Assembly: GCF_000429405.1 (NCBI RefSeq)
Contig: NZ_AUBU01000015.1
Span: 54,607 to 118,606 of the forward strand
DNA: 64,000 bases
DNA from: Algoriphagus marincola DSM 16067
GTDB taxonomy: Bacteria > Bacteroidota > Bacteroidia > Cytophagales > Cyclobacteriaceae
Direction of reading: 5' to 3'
Shown: positions 35,476 through 45,558 of the stretch, piece by piece
Position numbering within the stretch: position 1 is the stretch's first letter
Layout of the letters: the number at the start of each line of letters is the position of its first letter
The notes under the pieces: model-generated
What the model saw: only the letters and a program-made list of their open reading frames with translations
What the model was told of the DNA's origin: nothing
Database searches by the model: none
Position numbers and translations under genes: made by a program

Positions 35476-36786
35476 TGTAAGCTCCCCCGAAAATTGGGCC
35501 AGTCAAAAGTTTACTTTTCACCCTAGAAGCGAAGGTAAGTGAATACTCCAAGCGGTTCAAGACCACGGCGAGCGGTTGGCTTGGGCCAACCGGTCTTGAG
35601 CCGCTTTCCGCATTAACTTTTGCGCTGCTTAACGGTTTGAAAAGCAAAAGATACGTTCATGTTAGTTCTTCCAATACGTCCACGGGAGCCCGATATACAA
35701 GTGCCTCATGGGGCCTTTCGCGATTATAGTCCGCCATCCATTCCATCGCTTTTTTCCTGACCTAATCCAGAAAATTGAATACATTGGTGCTAAGCAGTTC
35801 TTTTCTGACCGATCTTTTACAGCGTTCCACATAGCCGTTTTGCTTCGGTTTTCCCGGCTGGATAAAGACCAGCTCAATGCACTTCTCCCTACACCAGTGG
35901 TCCAACAAGCGAGAGATAAACTCAGGGCCATTGTCCATGCGAATCATTTTGGGGAGGCTCCAGACCAGCTCAAGAAACTCCAATACCCGGATCACCAGTC
36001 CACTTCCATGGCCAGCATTTCCCAGTTATAGTCGTCCAGAATGTTGAGCAGACGGAAGTGCCTGCCGCTCCACAGCCTGTCGCTCATGAAGTCGACAGAC
36101 CAGACCTGGTTGATCGATTCTGGTCTATATTGGGCCTGTTTAGTCCTTGCCGGCAGCCGCTTCTTGTGTCTGCGCCTGATGTTCAGCCCTATGGCAGAAT
36201 AGATACGATATACCCTTATACGGTTCCACGGGTGGCCTTTTCTACGAAGCCGTCAATGGGACTGCAAAAAGCCAATGGCAAGGCGTTTGGCTACCAGTTC
36301 TTCCAAGACCTGGATCACGGGCATGTCGTTTATGGGTTTGGGTTGATACTGGAAAGTACTTCGAGGCACGCTGAACGTCTTACACACCTGACGATGGCAA
36401 ACTCCATGTTCTTCGACCATGAACTGAACGAGCATGATTTTTTCGTCAGGCGTCAGAACTTTTTTGCCACCGCATCCTTGAGTGCCTCATGCCAAAGGCT
36501 CAGATCGACAAACTTCCGCTTAAGGCGAGAGTTCTCTTCCTCAAGTTCTTTCAGGTTTTTGACCTCGCTGGCTTCCATCCCGCCATAACAGTGCTTCCAT
36601 TTATAAAAGTGTTGAGTGTTACTTCCTTCTCACGGGAGATTCCCTCTACTTTTCTGCATCCCTCATGAGCTTTGATCGCTTTGACGATACGCGTTTCAGT
36701 GAATTTCGATTTTTTTTCATAATAACCATTTAAAGTTGATAAATTCAATTCTACCTTTAAATGACCGATAATTGGAGGAGCTTATA
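35476..36786 (-). mobile_element. Decayed IS3-family insertion sequence (copy 1)
   Basis: About 1.3 kb bounded by imperfect terminal repeats: TGTAAGCTCCCCCGAAAATT on the left and, on the reverse strand of the right end, TATAAGCTCCTCCAATTATC. The transposase reads on the reverse strand in several frames. It is related to the copy at 40107, which has similar ends (TGCAAGCTTCCCC) and OrfA sequence, and lies in the opposite orientation. Confidence 0.8.
35656..36748 (-). pseudogene. IS3-family transposase (orfA and orfB), frameshifted
   Basis: Pieces of an IS3 transposase occur in different frames. FTETRIVKAIKAHEG near 36700 is the OrfA helix-turn-helix; it is out of frame with its ATG by one extra A in an A-run. 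An OrfB piece at 36253-36435 has LVQFMVEEHGVCHRQVCKTF. The catalytic-core piece at 35762-35995 has IRMDNGPEFISRLLDHWC and FIQPGKPKQNGYVERCKRSV, including the second Asp and the Glu. The end VYRAPVDVLEELT stops near 35656. Several frameshifts make it inactive. Confidence 0.85.
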
Positions 36787-37372
36787 CTCCATGACAACAT
36801 GAATAAAAATTTTAAAGATAAGAGAAAATCAAAGCAAAATTAATTAATTATTTAGTATTTTCATTTTCCATCTGAAATAAAACAGGGAAACAAAATCAGA
36901 TTTAGGGAACCTAAAACATTTAGTCTTTGTTTTTAAAAATTTATCGGTGATATTAGAGAATCATAATTTCTATTTTTAAAGGCGGAAAAAAAAACGGAAA
37001 CAGTACTAACACTTAAAACAAAAAACTATAAATAAAGTCAACAAGGACAATAAAAATATCAAATAAAAGATAATCAAATAGGAAAATGAAATAACATCAA
37101 TAATCAAAAGCGATATCCATAATAATTTTTAAAACGACAAAACAAATAGGTGACTAAAATTCATTATTGCGAATTCAGAATTTTCATATAGTCACAATAT
37201 GAAAGAAAAAAAATTAAAAAACAGTAAACAAACACATCACCTAAAAGCACTCAATTATATAATTAAAACATCAGAAATATAGGTTTTTTACTACAACCAA
37301 CTACACTCCAAACAAAATTTAGCCTTTAAGCTAAAATAGGTAAAAGTTTTTTTTAAAAAAATCAATTTCAAA
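36787..37372. other. AT-rich intergenic region
   Basis: A 586-base gap between IS copy 1 and the histidine kinase gene, very rich in A on the forward strand. I found no reading frame, tRNA or clear promoter. It probably carries the kinase promoter, but no TAnnTTTG with a proper partner stands out. Confidence 0.5.
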
Positions 37373-39022
37373 ATGAGATATATTCCTAACCAAATCATTC
37401 ACGACCAACTTCTAAAGGAGATAAGTGAGACATTCTTAATTCTAAATAGAAGTAAGAACATTAAAACTGATATACCTAAGATTTTGGAAAAGATTGGAAA
37501 CGCAACAAAAGTTGATAGAGTATATATTTTTAAAAAAATCAAAGGAAATAATATTAGTTATATTTACGAGTGGAATAATCAAAATGTTTTGCCACAAATC
37601 GACTTTGAACCTCTTCAAAATCTACCAATGAATTTATTTCCTGACCTAAATAAATTATTTGAGGATAACCTTCCAATTAATGACTATGTAAGTAACTCTA
37701 AAAATGATTGGTTCAGAGAATTAATGGAAGAACAACAAATAATTAGTTATCTCTTTATGCCAATCTTAGTCCAAAATAAGTTTTGGGGTTTCATTGGTTT
37801 CGATAATTGTTCTAGTTACAAATTATTCACTGATGGTCAGATTTCTGCACTTCAGTCACTAGCCGAAGTAATAGGAAATGTACTTTATACCTTTAAAGTC
37901 TCTAAACAAAAAAGGAAAGCAGAAAAAAGAGAAAAAGAAACACTCACTTTATTTGAGATTCTATCGAAAAATGTCGAAGACATAATTTTTTTATTGGATG
38001 AAAATTTAAAAATAATTTATTATTCTCCTGCATTTGAAAAATTAACTAAGGAGTCGATTGAAGACAATCAAAGCTTTACAGAACTATTCAAAATTGAAAT
38101 TAATGAATTAACTAAAATCAAGATCGACAGTAATCACAAAATTATAACAGAAAATTATTTTTCAAAAATAAACAAAATAATCGCAATTGAACATATTATA
38201 AAGCCATTAGATAATTTTAATAACTTAGGGAAATATATAGTATCGTCTAGGGAAGTCACAGAGCGAGAAAAACTTTTAAAAAATATAAAAATAAATTTAA
38301 ATAAAGAGCGGGAGTTAAATAAATTAAAGTCTAAATTCATATCGATGACATCACATGAGCTCAGAACACCTTTAGCCACAATTTTAAGTAGTGTAGATTT
38401 ACTTGAAATTATTTCAGAATCTTTGATAGATCAAGCTCACAGAGAGAATTTAATGAAACACATACGAAAAATTCAAATTCAAATAAACCGGCTAAACCAC
38501 ATAATTTCAGAGGTTTTCATATTAGAAAAATCAAGTTCTAATGATTATGTTGCCCGTGTTGAAACCTTTGAAATAAACGATGTAATAAAGCAAATACTTT
38601 TTAATTATTGTAAAGATGCCTCAAATAAATTTGAATTAAATCTACATTCATCCCCAATAATTATAAAAACAGATAAAGATTGGTTTATAAATATCCTTAG
38701 AAATATTATTGAAAATGCAATAAAATATGGTAAACCTCACCTCAAAAAGCCAAAAATAAGCTCCTCAATTATTGGAAAGAAGATTCAACTTATTATTGAA
38801 GATTTCGGTATTGGTATCCCAAAAGCTGACCAAGCCTTCATTTTTGACTCATTTTTCAGATCCAGCAATGTCTTAAATATGAAAGGAACTGGACTGGGCT
38901 TAACTATCGTAAAAGAATTGGTAAATAAACTAAATGGACAAATAACTTTTACCAGCTCTGAAGGATTTGGAACAAAATTTGTAATTGAATTTCCTAATGA
39001 AAAAAACAATACTCCTTGTTGA
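37373..39022 (+). CDS. GAF-PAS sensor histidine kinase
   Basis: Soluble sensor kinase (549 aa) without membrane segments. Residues about 10-175 resemble a GAF domain (IGNATKVDRVYIFKKIKG, LFMPILVQNKFWGFIGFDN), 185-300 a PAS domain, 315-385 the HisKA helix with the phospho-acceptor His in SMTSHELRTPLAT near 326, and 430-545 the ATPase with N box IIENAIKYG, G1 DFGIGIPKAD and G2 GTGLGLTIVKEL. It overlaps the next gene and is likely co-transcribed with it. It is AT-rich compared with the core genome and flanked by two related IS3 remnants, suggesting acquisition. The signal sensed is unknown. Confidence 0.92.
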   Translation: MRYIPNQIIHDQLLKEISETFLILNRSKNIKTDIPKILEKIGNATKVDRVYIFKKIKGNNISYIYEWNNQNVLPQIDFEPLQNLPMNLFPDLNKLFEDNLPINDYVSNSKNDWFRELMEEQQIISYLFMPILVQNKFWGFIGFDNCSSYKLFTDGQISALQSLAEVIGNVLYTFKVSKQKRKAEKREKETLTLFEILSKNVEDIIFLLDENLKIIYYSPAFEKLTKESIEDNQSFTELFKIEINELTKIKIDSNHKIITENYFSKINKIIAIEHIIKPLDNFNNLGKYIVSSREVTEREKLLKNIKINLNKERELNKLKSKFISMTSHELRTPLATILSSVDLLEIISESLIDQAHRENLMKHIRKIQIQINRLNHIISEVFILEKSSSNDYVARVETFEINDVIKQILFNYCKDASNKFELNLHSSPIIIKTDKDWFINILRNIIENAIKYGKPHLKKPKISSSIIGKKIQLIIEDFGIGIPKADQAFIFDSFFRSSNVLNMKGTGLGLTIVKELVNKLNGQITFTSSEGFGTKFVIEFPNEKNNTPC

Positions 39023-40037
39023 AGATGAATTAGAACTTCAGCAGAATTACAAAGAAATTTTAGAATTTCATAACTTTATTGTACACACAGCTGACAATGG
39101 TATAGATGGATTAGATATCTTAGCTAAATACAAATTTGATTTAATAATTTCAGACATTCTAATGCCAAAAATGGATGGCATATCACTTCTACGAAATATA
39201 AAAAGCAAAAAAAATTATTTAAATATACCTTTTATTTTTTTGACTGCCAAAATTCACAAGGAAGATATTCGTTCAGGCATGAACTCAGGAGCAGATGATT
39301 ATCTTACAAAACCTGTCTCAGGCCAGATGCTTCTGAATTCGGTTTATAATAATATTCGCAAACAGGAAATCCGGGAAAGATGGCTGAATGAAAAATTGGA
39401 AAAGGCATTAGCAGATAGCAGGAAAATCACCTTTCATGAATTTCGAACTCCTATCTATGGACTTTTATCTGTATTTGAGCTTATGCAAGAATCTCTAGAA
39501 AAATTTGAAAAAAAAGAGTTTTTTGAATTAATCGAGCTTGGTAAACTATCTGCAAATCGAATTAATCAATCATTAGAAAAACTATCCATGTATTATAAAT
39601 TGGATGAGTTAAAAACCAATCCAAAGAAAATCATCCTTCAAAATATTATTCAAGAAACAACCAATCTTTTTAAAGACTATGAATTTGATGTAAAATCAGA
39701 GGAATCTGAAACACCCATATTTTTTGATCCCTATTTAATTCGATTTTTAATCTTAGAAATATTAGAGAATGCAATTAAATTTAGCAGCCCTATCTCACCT
39801 ATAACTATAAATATAGAAAAAACATTAGAGGTAAAAAATCATCAAACTATTTCCAAGGAATCTGGAATAGTAAAGCCTTTCCCCTTCAATCAAAACAAAC
39901 GCTCCAAAAATGAACAGCAAGGATTTGGCCTTGGATTATTCCTGGTACAAGAGATTTGCAAGCTTAACAATGCTGACTTCAGAGCACATATTGATGAATC
40001 AGGAAATTTCTTAGTAAACATTTCGTTTAAAAGTTAG
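38997..40037 (+). CDS. Response regulator receiver fused to a histidine kinase core
   Basis: 346 aa from the ATG at 38997 (an in-frame ATG at 38985 is also possible). A receiver domain comes first (about residues 1-120): ILLVEDE acidic pair, phospho-acceptor Asp in LIISDILMPKMDG, and the Lys in YLTKPVSG. A HisKA-like helix follows with FHEFRTPIYG (His about 147), then an ATPase domain with N box ILENAIKFS and GFGLGLFLVQEI. The receiver-first order suggests its kinase is controlled by phosphorylation from the upstream kinase, whose gene it overlaps by 26 bases. No DNA-binding output is present, so a further regulator is needed. Confidence 0.88.
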   Translation: MKKTILLVEDELELQQNYKEILEFHNFIVHTADNGIDGLDILAKYKFDLIISDILMPKMDGISLLRNIKSKKNYLNIPFIFLTAKIHKEDIRSGMNSGADDYLTKPVSGQMLLNSVYNNIRKQEIRERWLNEKLEKALADSRKITFHEFRTPIYGLLSVFELMQESLEKFEKKEFFELIELGKLSANRINQSLEKLSMYYKLDELKTNPKKIILQNIIQETTNLFKDYEFDVKSEESETPIFFDPYLIRFLILEILENAIKFSSPISPITINIEKTLEVKNHQTISKESGIVKPFPFNQNKRSKNEQQGFGLGLFLVQEICKLNNADFRAHIDESGNFLVNISFKS

Positions 40038-40167
40038 ACCAAAATTTATCCTCTTATATTTTCCATACTTCAAAGTAGGTAACTTTCTTGTGCAATTGTC
40101 TTAGACTGCAAGCTTCCCCAAAAATAGGACAGTTTAAAAGACGACAAAGTCACTAACTTTAAACTGT

Positions 40168-40434
40168 ATGAAAAAGTCAAGATTTACCGAAAGCCAGATC
40201 ATCAAGGCTGTCAAGGAGTATGAATCCGGCAGGGATGTCAATGAACTCTGCCGTGAATTGGGGGTTCACCGGGGGACTTTTTACCTGTGGAAGAAGAAGT
40301 ATGGTGGGATGGAAGTGCAAGAGCTCAAGCGGCTGAAGGAGCTGGAAGAGGAAAACCTCAGACTTAAGCAGATGTATGCTGAGTTAGCTCTGGACAACAA
40401 AATCCTCAAGGATGTACTGGGAAAAAAGTTTTAG
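40168..40434 (+). CDS. IS3-family transposase OrfA
   Basis: DNA-binding OrfA (88 aa) of an IS3-family element. The helix-turn-helix is MKKSRFTESQIIKAVKEYES through GTFYLWKKKYGG, followed by a leucine-zipper-like coil (LKRLKELEEENLRLKQMYAE) used for oligomerisation. The reading frame is intact. Near its end the slippery sequence AAAAAAG (40422-40428) could give the programmed -1 frameshift that joins OrfA to OrfB in this family. Confidence 0.88.
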   Translation: MKKSRFTESQIIKAVKEYESGRDVNELCRELGVHRGTFYLWKKKYGGMEVQELKRLKELEEENLRLKQMYAELALDNKILKDVLGKKF

Positions 40435-41279
40435 GCCCTGCTGACAGGCGCCAGCGGGTAGACTACTTTCTTGAAAGCTATCCGGTGGGCATCAGCAGGG
40501 CATGTAAACTGGTTGACTATTCCCGGTCTTTATTTTATTACAAGGCTATTAAAGATGATTTGGAGGTAGTGGATACTGTCAGGAGTTATGCAGACAGGTT
40601 CGGCCAATATGGTTTTTGGCTGTTGTAAAAACGGATGCGCAAAGAAGGAATCTCCTGGAATCACAAGCGGATCTACCGGATTTATAAACTGCTCAAGCTG
40701 AGCATGTGCCGAAAAGGCAAACGGCGGGTCCCGGCTAGAGTAAAAGAACCCTTGAAGCAACCTGAACTTATAAATTCCAGCTGGTCCATGGATTTCATGT
40801 CCGACAGTTTCCTTTCTGGCCAGCGATTCAGAACGCTCAATATCTTGGATGACTTCAACCGGGAAGCCCTGCATATTGAGATTGGTGCCAGTCTGCCCTC
40901 ACTCCGAGTGGTCAGGGTACTGGAAGAATTAAAAGAATGGAGAGGCTTGCCCAGTCAGATCAGAGTCGATAATGGCCCGGAATTCATCGCTGAACCACTC
41001 AGGGCTTGGGCGGAAACAAACCAAATAAAAATCCTGTTTATCCAACCCGGAAAACCGATGCAAAACGCCTTTGTGGAACGATTCAATAAAACTTACCGAA
41101 CAGAAGTATTGGACTACTATTCATTTGTCTCGATACAGGAAGTAAGAGAAATTACCAGGGAATGGGTGGAAGATTACAATCAGAATCGACCTCATGGAAG
41201 TCTGAATGACTATTCTCCGGTTGAGTTTGCAAAGCAATGGGCGTTAACAGTGGATAATTTTTTAATTTACCCTCAATAA
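40422..41279 (+). pseudogene. IS3-family transposase OrfB with internal stop
   Basis: OrfB is in the -1 frame from the slippery A-run. It reads KVLGPADRRQRVDYFLES onward, but a TAA at 40626-40628 falls where relatives have Tyr (GFWLL-stop-KRMRKEG); a single C to A change would explain it. The remainder, 40635-41279, is open and keeps the DDE core: WSMDFMSD, RVDNGPEF and the Glu in FVERFNKTYR. Without readthrough the element cannot transpose. Confidence 0.85.
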
Positions 41280-41650
41280 ACACCTATTAATATTAGAAAT
41301 AAACAATAAAATCCAGATTTCGTTCATAAGTCGTTATCCCAACCAAAAGAAGATTTCAAGGGGAAAACCAATAAGAGGAATTCAATTTTAGGTAATAAAT
41401 GAGTTTAATTTGATCCAATTTTCAAGAAAATCAATGAATATGAAATAGAGGTCAAAAATGAATAGAACAAATCATGCTAGTACCAAAACAAAATTTGGAA
41501 AATTTTCAAAAAATGCTAAATTGAAATTTCGTTTTTTTATGTTTACCAAATTTAATTTTTTAAAAGCGGATTCGGACATCTTGCTCTGCGTAAGATGAGT
41601 TGATGTATAAAACAATAAATTAGTTGGTTATTCTGATAAACTAACCCTAT
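41280..41650. other. AT-rich intergenic region
   Basis: About 370 bases between the IS remnant and the TPR-LuxR gene. No reading frame or RNA gene is visible and no IS right end was found. The bases just before 41651 should contain the promoter of the TPR-LuxR gene. Confidence 0.45.
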
Positions 41651-43336
41651 TTGACTATGGTAAACAAATTAAATGACAAATTATTACCCTATTTCAAAAT
41701 TGTACTAATTTTTACATTTTTTATTTCATATTTCACCTACTCTTTTGGCTCTTTTGATGAATTGAGAAAAAATTCTAAACAAATATCCCAATTTCCAGAG
41801 AAAGAATTAATTTTAAAAATTGATCAGACAGATTCTGTAAAAGTAATTAATTTATTTAAAAAGGCGGAAAATTTTAAAATTAAGGATACAGAAGAAAGTT
41901 TATCAATTTTACAGCAAGCCTATGATCGTTCACGAAGTTTGGGGTCAAGCCGATTGATGGCTGAATCATTAAACAGGTTAGGAATGACTTCATTAAATGC
42001 AGGATTATTAGATTTTTCAGTTAAACAATTTTTACTTTTAAAAGAGCTTGGAATTAAGGAAAAAAATATAAGGTATATAGCAAATTCAAACTATAACATT
42101 GGATCAATACAAGTTCTATTAGAACAATATCAAGAAGCTAAAATTTCTCTAGAGCAATCTACAAAAGACCTAATAAATATTTATTCAAAAGAGGGACAAT
42201 CAGTCCCTGTTCAAGTTACACTTAATTTCAAAAATAATTTAGGTTTATGTGAAAAGGGTCTAGGGAATTTTTACCTGGCAAAGAAAATATATCTAGAGGG
42301 AATTGAAATTGCAGAACAGAATAATCATACTAGTTCTATAACCTATTCACAATTACTACTTAATCTCAGTGAATTATTACTTTACTTAGAGGAAACAAGT
42401 ACTGCTGAAATCTACATCAATAAAGCGATCTTATATTTTGGAGAAAACCCAAATAAGCTAATACAAATAAACATCAATAGAATGCTTGGCAAGCTAATGT
42501 TAGCTCAAAATAATACAAGAAAAAGCATACCCTATTTTAAAGTTTTATTTAATTTAGCTGATTCATTACAAAATTATTCAGCTCTTAAACATGTCTCTTC
42601 AGATCTTTCTGAGGTATATGAAGATTTAGAACAAATGGATTCAGCTCTTTATTATAAAAAATTAACCATTGATTACGAAAAATTTTTAGAAATTGAAGAA
42701 GCAAGTAAACAGATACTCGAATCTAGTTTAATGGAAAAATTTAATATGGAGAAAAAAGAAATGGAAATTACTTTTCAAAATAAAATTAAAGATTACAAAA
42801 TTTCACTTTACTTCCTTATTGGTTTTTTGATATCTTATCCTTTATTTAGAATTATAATAAATTCCAATTATTATAAGAAACATAAATATTTTTCCATTTT
42901 TAATAAATTCAGAAAAATAGAAAACGATAAAATCTCTAAAGGCCATTTTGAAAATATAGCAGCATCTGAATACAATAAAAAGGAGAAAGAAATAAAAATT
43001 AATGATTTAGATGAATCAAAATATATCACGTGGAGAAAAGTTTTTTCAGATATTGACCAAATAAGATCAAATAATTCTGCTTGGAAAGAGCATGAACTAA
43101 GACTATCAAATTTTGATAATGGTTTTTTAGAGAAATTATTAAAGGAATATCCAAACCTCACGATGAATGAACGAAGATTGTCAGTATTTTTAAAATTACA
43201 GTTTTCTACAAAAGAAATAGCTCAACTCACTGGTCAGTCTGTTAGGGCTGTGGAAGTAGCGAGGATTAGGCTTAGGAAAAAACTTTTACTCACTAATTCA
43301 GATACCAGTTTATATGATTTTTTCATAAATTTTTAA
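41651..43336 (+). CDS. TPR-containing transmembrane LuxR-type regulator
   Basis: 561 aa. A signal or anchor helix (about residues 14-32) leads into a large TPR region (about 60-350, for example ADSLQNYSALKHVSSDLSEV), then a membrane helix (about 383-402, LYFLIGFLISYPLFRIII), a charged cytosolic linker and a C-terminal LuxR-like helix-turn-helix (about 500-550: LTMNERRLSVFLKLQFSTKE, then IAQLTGQSVRAVEVARIRLR). This layout is common in Bacteroidota, where periplasmic TPRs are thought to pass a signal to the DNA-binding domain. It stands alone, ending 6 bases before the IS1595 remnant. Confidence 0.88.
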   Translation: MTMVNKLNDKLLPYFKIVLIFTFFISYFTYSFGSFDELRKNSKQISQFPEKELILKIDQTDSVKVINLFKKAENFKIKDTEESLSILQQAYDRSRSLGSSRLMAESLNRLGMTSLNAGLLDFSVKQFLLLKELGIKEKNIRYIANSNYNIGSIQVLLEQYQEAKISLEQSTKDLINIYSKEGQSVPVQVTLNFKNNLGLCEKGLGNFYLAKKIYLEGIEIAEQNNHTSSITYSQLLLNLSELLLYLEETSTAEIYINKAILYFGENPNKLIQININRMLGKLMLAQNNTRKSIPYFKVLFNLADSLQNYSALKHVSSDLSEVYEDLEQMDSALYYKKLTIDYEKFLEIEEASKQILESSLMEKFNMEKKEMEITFQNKIKDYKISLYFLIGFLISYPLFRIIINSNYYKKHKYFSIFNKFRKIENDKISKGHFENIAASEYNKKEKEIKINDLDESKYITWRKVFSDIDQIRSNNSAWKEHELRLSNFDNGFLEKLLKEYPNLTMNERRLSVFLKLQFSTKEIAQLTGQSVRAVEVARIRLRKKLLLTNSDTSLYDFFINF

Positions 43337-44157
43337 TATGACTATTCGTTATGTTGCACGTATGGGTATACAGGCGCAATAATCAGTCTGTCAAATAATT
43401 TTTCTCCAAAGTGTCTTTTGTTGAGCTTGTAAGCAAATTCATCCAGATAGTTTTACAGGTATTTTTCTGAAACCATTTGATAAATACCCAGTAGATTTTT
43501 CTTCAGGTTGCTGATTGCTGTATTTACCCAATTGAGCGTTCCAGTTGCTGAATCCTTAGAGGATTCGCTTTGATGTGCTCCTCTACCATTTTTTCCAGAT
43601 GGACATAGTCGGTGTTTTTGTCGGTAGATAACACCGAGGAAGAATCCACGTTGTTTTCCACAAACTGTTCCATGGAATCACTGGTTGCATCCTTAAGCAC
43701 TTTCAATTTGAAAAAACCACAGTGGCTTCCTTTTTTACCGGATTCAGGATCTTCCAAGGGGGTGGATACGTATGCCACTGCAACAATTGCCTGTTTCTGA
43801 CTGCCTTTTCCCTGCTTTAGCTGTTCCTAAACTCTTTTACGGGTTGCTTTTTCGACATAGGCCTCGTGGTAATCCACCATCCCATTGAGCAAATAAAGAC
43901 CGTCCCACTTGCCAATGACTGATCTGATCTTATGCATCAGACTGAAAGCGGTTTAGTAACGCTTAAGTCCAAGCTGTCTTTGGAACTCTAAACAGGAAAA
44001 GCTTTTTTTAGTAGCTGACATCAAAAGAAACGCAGTAAACCAAGTATGCATCGACAGATTGCTGGACTCCATCACCGTTCCGAATTTTAAAGTGGTCCTT
44101 TTCTTCGACAAACGCTCAATTCGAAGAACTGCTCTTTCCGCTTAAAAGTTGGACTAG

Positions 44158-44973
44158 TTAAGCAGCGATTTTAAAGTTATAAAATTCATTTGGTGTTTTC
44201 ATTTCTAAAGCGGAATGTGGTGCATATGTATTGTATTCATTCATCCATTTCTGTATTTGCCTGAGTACGGTTTTTGGATTATCCAGGCAGTTCTCATAGA
44301 CGTAATCTCGTTTAAATGTAGCATTGAAGGCTTAACACATCCCGTTTGATTGTGGGGAATAGGTTGGAGTATTACAATCGATTATATTCCAGGATTTCAA
44401 GCTGGCTCTGAGCTTTTTTTCAATGAATTCAGGTCCATTGTCATGTAAAAACTGAAGTGTATCCGGATCAGGCAAGTTCTCTCCAAAGCGGGCATGTAAA
44501 GCTTCCTGAACCATTAATTCAATATCAACTGCCTGCATATGTTTTCCTGCTTTCCAGGCGATGATGGACCTGTCACAACAGTCCAGAAGAAAGGCCACCC
44601 GGAGCTTTTCCCCATTCCAGCATTTAATCGAAGTGATATCACTAGCCCATCGCGTATTAGGTATTTCCACTGCTATCTGCCCTGTATGGGTTCTGCTGCT
44701 GCCTCTGGTTCGGTGTCGGGTAATCAACAACCCTTCTTCCTTCATGTAGCGATGCACCATGTATTTGGTTACATTGAGCCCCAAATCCCGTTTGAGCAGC
44801 GCCTTGACCCGGGGTACCCCATAAGTGGATTTCTTTGCCGTGATTTCTAAAACAGCCAGTTTCATCTGCTCACATAGTTCTTTTCGCGCTGTCCTTTTTC
44901 GTTCAGGATAGGGTTTTGCTTTATAATATACAGAGGATTTGGCTACTCCCAGTGTCTTGATAATCCTATTCAT
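44158..44973 (-). pseudogene. IS3-family transposase OrfB, stop codon at the catalytic Glu
   Basis: The OrfB frame runs from 44973 with the rve-type core: TRWASDITSIKCWNGEK (first Asp) and FLHDNGPEF (second Asp). At 44334-44332 a TAA replaces the codon at which the DD(35)E Glu is expected: exactly 35 residues lie between the second Asp and this stop, within SNGMC-stop-AFNATFKRDY. The same frame continues to 44158, ending NEFYNFKIAA. A single G to T change (GAA to TAA) explains the loss and inactivates the element. Confidence 0.88.
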
Positions 44974-44975
44974 GC

Positions 44976-45353
44976 TTACTCCGAATTCCCTGGATAACGA
45001 TTCAATTTCTTGTTTCGAAGTTGATCCATCTCTAACTTTTTTTTTAGGATCTTAATATCCAAAGTAGATTCCCCGAGAGCCTTCTTGAGCTCCTCATTCT
45101 CTTTTCTAAGCATTTCCAATTCAGCTTTGGAATGTAGGTCACCTTGATTTTTGATACTCATAATGGCTCCTGATTTAGCAAGTGTACGCCAGCTATACAC
45201 CTGACTGGTGATCAGCCCGTGTCGGCGACAATATTCAGGACAAGATAAGCCAGAACTTTCCCAATCTTCTACAATAAAGGCTTTTTGTTGTGAGGTCAGT
45301 AGCTTACGGCCACTGGATGAAAGTCGTGCGTTTTTAATTAAGTCTTCGATCAT
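44976..45353 (-). CDS. IS3-family transposase OrfA
   Basis: DNA-binding OrfA (about 125 aa from the ATG at 45353; an upstream start at 45377 is also open). It has a helix-turn-helix region (FIVEDWESSGLSCPEYCRRH, SQVYSWRTLAK) and a coiled coil (AELEMLRKENEELKKALGES) ending in basic residues. OrfB begins 3 bases after its stop. The frame is intact although its partner OrfB is not. Confidence 0.8.
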   Translation of the reverse strand: MIEDLIKNARLSSSGRKLLTSQQKAFIVEDWESSGLSCPEYCRRHGLITSQVYSWRTLAKSGAIMSIKNQGDLHSKAELEMLRKENEELKKALGESTLDIKILKKKLEMDQLRNKKLNRYPGNSE

Positions 45354-45558
45354 TTTGTTCCTAAGTTTAGGCAACAAAACTGGTCCAGTTATTTAAGCGG
45401 TTAAGAACAGAACTTCCTGCCCGAAAAGCAGCAATGCTTGGGAAATCCCTTGTAGGTTTTGCCCCAAACCCTTACCTTTTGCCGATAGTCTTTAAGAAAG
45501 GTCCCACAGTTTTCCTCGTTTGGAAAATAGTGGATAAAATCGATGATATATATGTGCT

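Larger units (their letters stand above)
40107..41279 (+). mobile_element. IS3-family insertion sequence (copy 2), right end not found
   Basis: The left end TGCAAGCTTCCCCAAAAATA at 40107 resembles the ends of the copy at 35476. OrfA and OrfB read on the forward strand. I could not find a matching right terminal repeat in the 370 bases after the transposase stop, so the right end is either lost or strongly diverged. Confidence 0.75.
44139..45400 (-). mobile_element. IS3-family element (IS150-like group) nested in the IS1595 gene
   Basis: Terminal inverted repeats are visible: CCGCTTAAAAGTTGGACTAG at the left and CCGCTTAAATAACTGGACCA on the reverse strand of the right end. Length is about 1.26 kb with OrfA and OrfB on the reverse strand. 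It is a different lineage from the elements at 35.5 and 40.1 kb, with unrelated ends and OrfA. Confidence 0.88.
43342..45558 (-). pseudogene. IS1595-family (ISXO2-like) transposase, split by an IS3 insertion
   Basis: On the reverse strand the N-terminal part lies at about 45558-45401 (FIHYFPNEENCGTFLKDYRQ). It is interrupted by the IS3 element at 44139-45400, and the rest continues from 44138: KKRTTLKFGTVMESSNLS, TWFTAFLLMSATKKSFSCLE, an internal TAA and TAG, then GSQKQAIVAVAYVSTPLEDP, SVLSTDKNTDYVHLEKMVEE, a frameshift near 43540 and the end FGEKLFDRLIIAPVYPYVQH. Without the insertion the two parts add to about 950 bases, the normal family length. Confidence 0.88.
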
